Source: Bowmanella denitrificans (GTDB taxonomy: Bacteria > Pseudomonadota > Gammaproteobacteria > Enterobacterales > Alteromonadaceae). Taken from it: 64,000 nucleotides of DNA. The notes under the pieces were generated by a model that was not told the DNA's origin, searched no databases, and saw only the letters and a list, made by a program, of their open reading frames with translations. This document shows positions 63,558 through 64,000 of this stretch, in pieces. Positions within the stretch are counted from its first letter, which is position 1. Each line of letters begins with the position of its first letter. The stretch is from assembly GCF_002887595.1 (NCBI RefSeq), contig NZ_PEBU01000001.1, positions 620,001 through 684,000 on the forward strand, read 5' to 3'. The translations under genes were made by a program, and so were the position numbers.

Positions 63558-64000
63558 ATGCAATTAAACTCAAAGCAACATCTGCAGATTACGGGCATCC
63601 TGGAGTTGGCTGAAAACGACTTACTGTTTAAAGCTAGCTATTCTAAAAATAGCCCTTTAGGCAATCAAAATGAAACGCTGTTGATTAGACAGGCAGGTAC
63701 AACCACTTCCTTGCTCAGAGCATTTGACACCGAAATCAAGATTTTGCTGTCTACACCAAACAATGGGATTACTGCAATATCATCATTTGGTGATATTTAC
63801 ATGTTCGATGGCCAACAATGGCAGGACCAGCAAACCGAGCCAGAAGATCCAGAGTACATATTTGCCGCACTGGCCTGGGAAGATGATATCTACGCGTGCT
63901 GCACTTTGGGCAAAGTGATGAAGTTCAATGGTCAGCAATGGCAAGTATTATCTGACGATTTGAGTGGAGAAGAGCTCGATACCTACGACCTTTGTATGAC
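63558..64000 (+). CDS. Partial gene, putative immunity protein for the PAAR toxin (beta-propeller-like)
   Basis: An open frame starts at the ATG at 63558, 16 bases after the PAAR-toxin stop, with AAGGGAAG nine bases upstream, and runs 147 codons off the right edge without a stop. The sequence has repeated strands of the form GDIYMFDGQQWQ and GKVMKFNGQQWQ about 48 residues apart, typical of WD40-like or sialidase-type propeller blades, with no signal peptide. A gene directly behind a toxin is by position the best candidate for its immunity protein, and a cytoplasmic immunity protein fits a nuclease. Function is inferred. Confidence 0.65.
   Translation, partial: MQLNSKQHLQITGILELAENDLLFKASYSKNSPLGNQNETLLIRQAGTTTSLLRAFDTEIKILLSTPNNGITAISSFGDIYMFDGQQWQDQQTEPEDPEYIFAALAWEDDIYACCTLGKVMKFNGQQWQVLSDDLSGEELDTYDLCM

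Overview
The window looks like a chromosomal segment of a marine or brackish gammaproteobacterium, most likely of the Alteromonadales. This rests on the E. coli-like arrangement yicC / rph-pyrE, a proBA pair, a TonB-dependent receptor beside amino-acid and aromatic catabolism genes, a choice-of-anchor H protein with a GlyGly-CTERM-like tail, and a complete type VI secretion system (T6SS). GC content appears moderate by eye; the only clearly AT-rich stretch is about 54.4-56.6 kb. No tRNA, rRNA, insertion sequence, CRISPR array or integrase was seen. The assignment to genus is not possible from the sequence alone.

Region 1 (1-3.0 kb): the 3' end of an unidentified gene with its terminator, then on the minus strand an exported PQQ-like beta-propeller protein and a CadC-type winged-helix/TPR regulator.

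Region 2 (3.1-14.6 kb): a catabolic island. A minus-strand operon runs kynureninase, NSS-family sodium symporter, acylating acetaldehyde dehydrogenase (MhpF type), 4-hydroxy-2-oxovalerate aldolase (MhpE type). Divergently, the plus strand carries a TonB-dependent receptor, an MFS carrier, and an operon of aspartate-dehydrogenase-like enzyme, single-domain VOC protein, TauE/SafE permease, [2Fe-2S] ferredoxin and DUF2798 protein. The MFS gene and the aspartate-dehydrogenase-like operon share an identical 15-bp promoter element. The likely theme is import of an aromatic or amino-acid derivative and breakdown through kynurenine and the lower meta-cleavage route, but the middle steps are not in the window.

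Region 3 (14.6-34.0 kb): ordinary chromosomal genes: a hydrolase broken by one base in a G run, MOSC protein, ECF sigma factor with membrane partner, PspB-like small protein, proA-proB, sterol-desaturase-like protein, DUF3014, DUF1285, PAS chemoreceptor, exported amidohydrolase, lipoprotein, Dps, small unknown genes, tusA-pyrE-rph, yicC, an XRE regulator, choice-of-anchor H protein, an NTF2-like protein and an alkyltransferase-like (Atl) protein.

Region 4 (34.2-64.0 kb, running off the edge): a T6SS. The first operon is tagH-tssJ-tssK-tssL-tssM-tagF; after a 642-bp spacer holding one minus-strand gene, the second is tssA-tssB-tssC-hcp-tagJ-tssE-tssF-tssG-tssH(clpV). Then comes an effector island. 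Three paralogous exported small proteins (DUF6795-like) alternate with a dead lipase remnant and an intact class-3 lipase, which reads as a duplicated effector/immunity module. This is followed by vgrG with ten 16-residue repeats, a DUF6484 protein sharing a tail motif with VgrG, a DUF2169 protein, a ketoacyl-synthase-fold protein lacking the catalytic cysteine, a PAAR-like (DUF4150) protein with an HHI nuclease-like C-terminus, and a truncated last gene that may encode its immunity protein. The most novel material is in this island.
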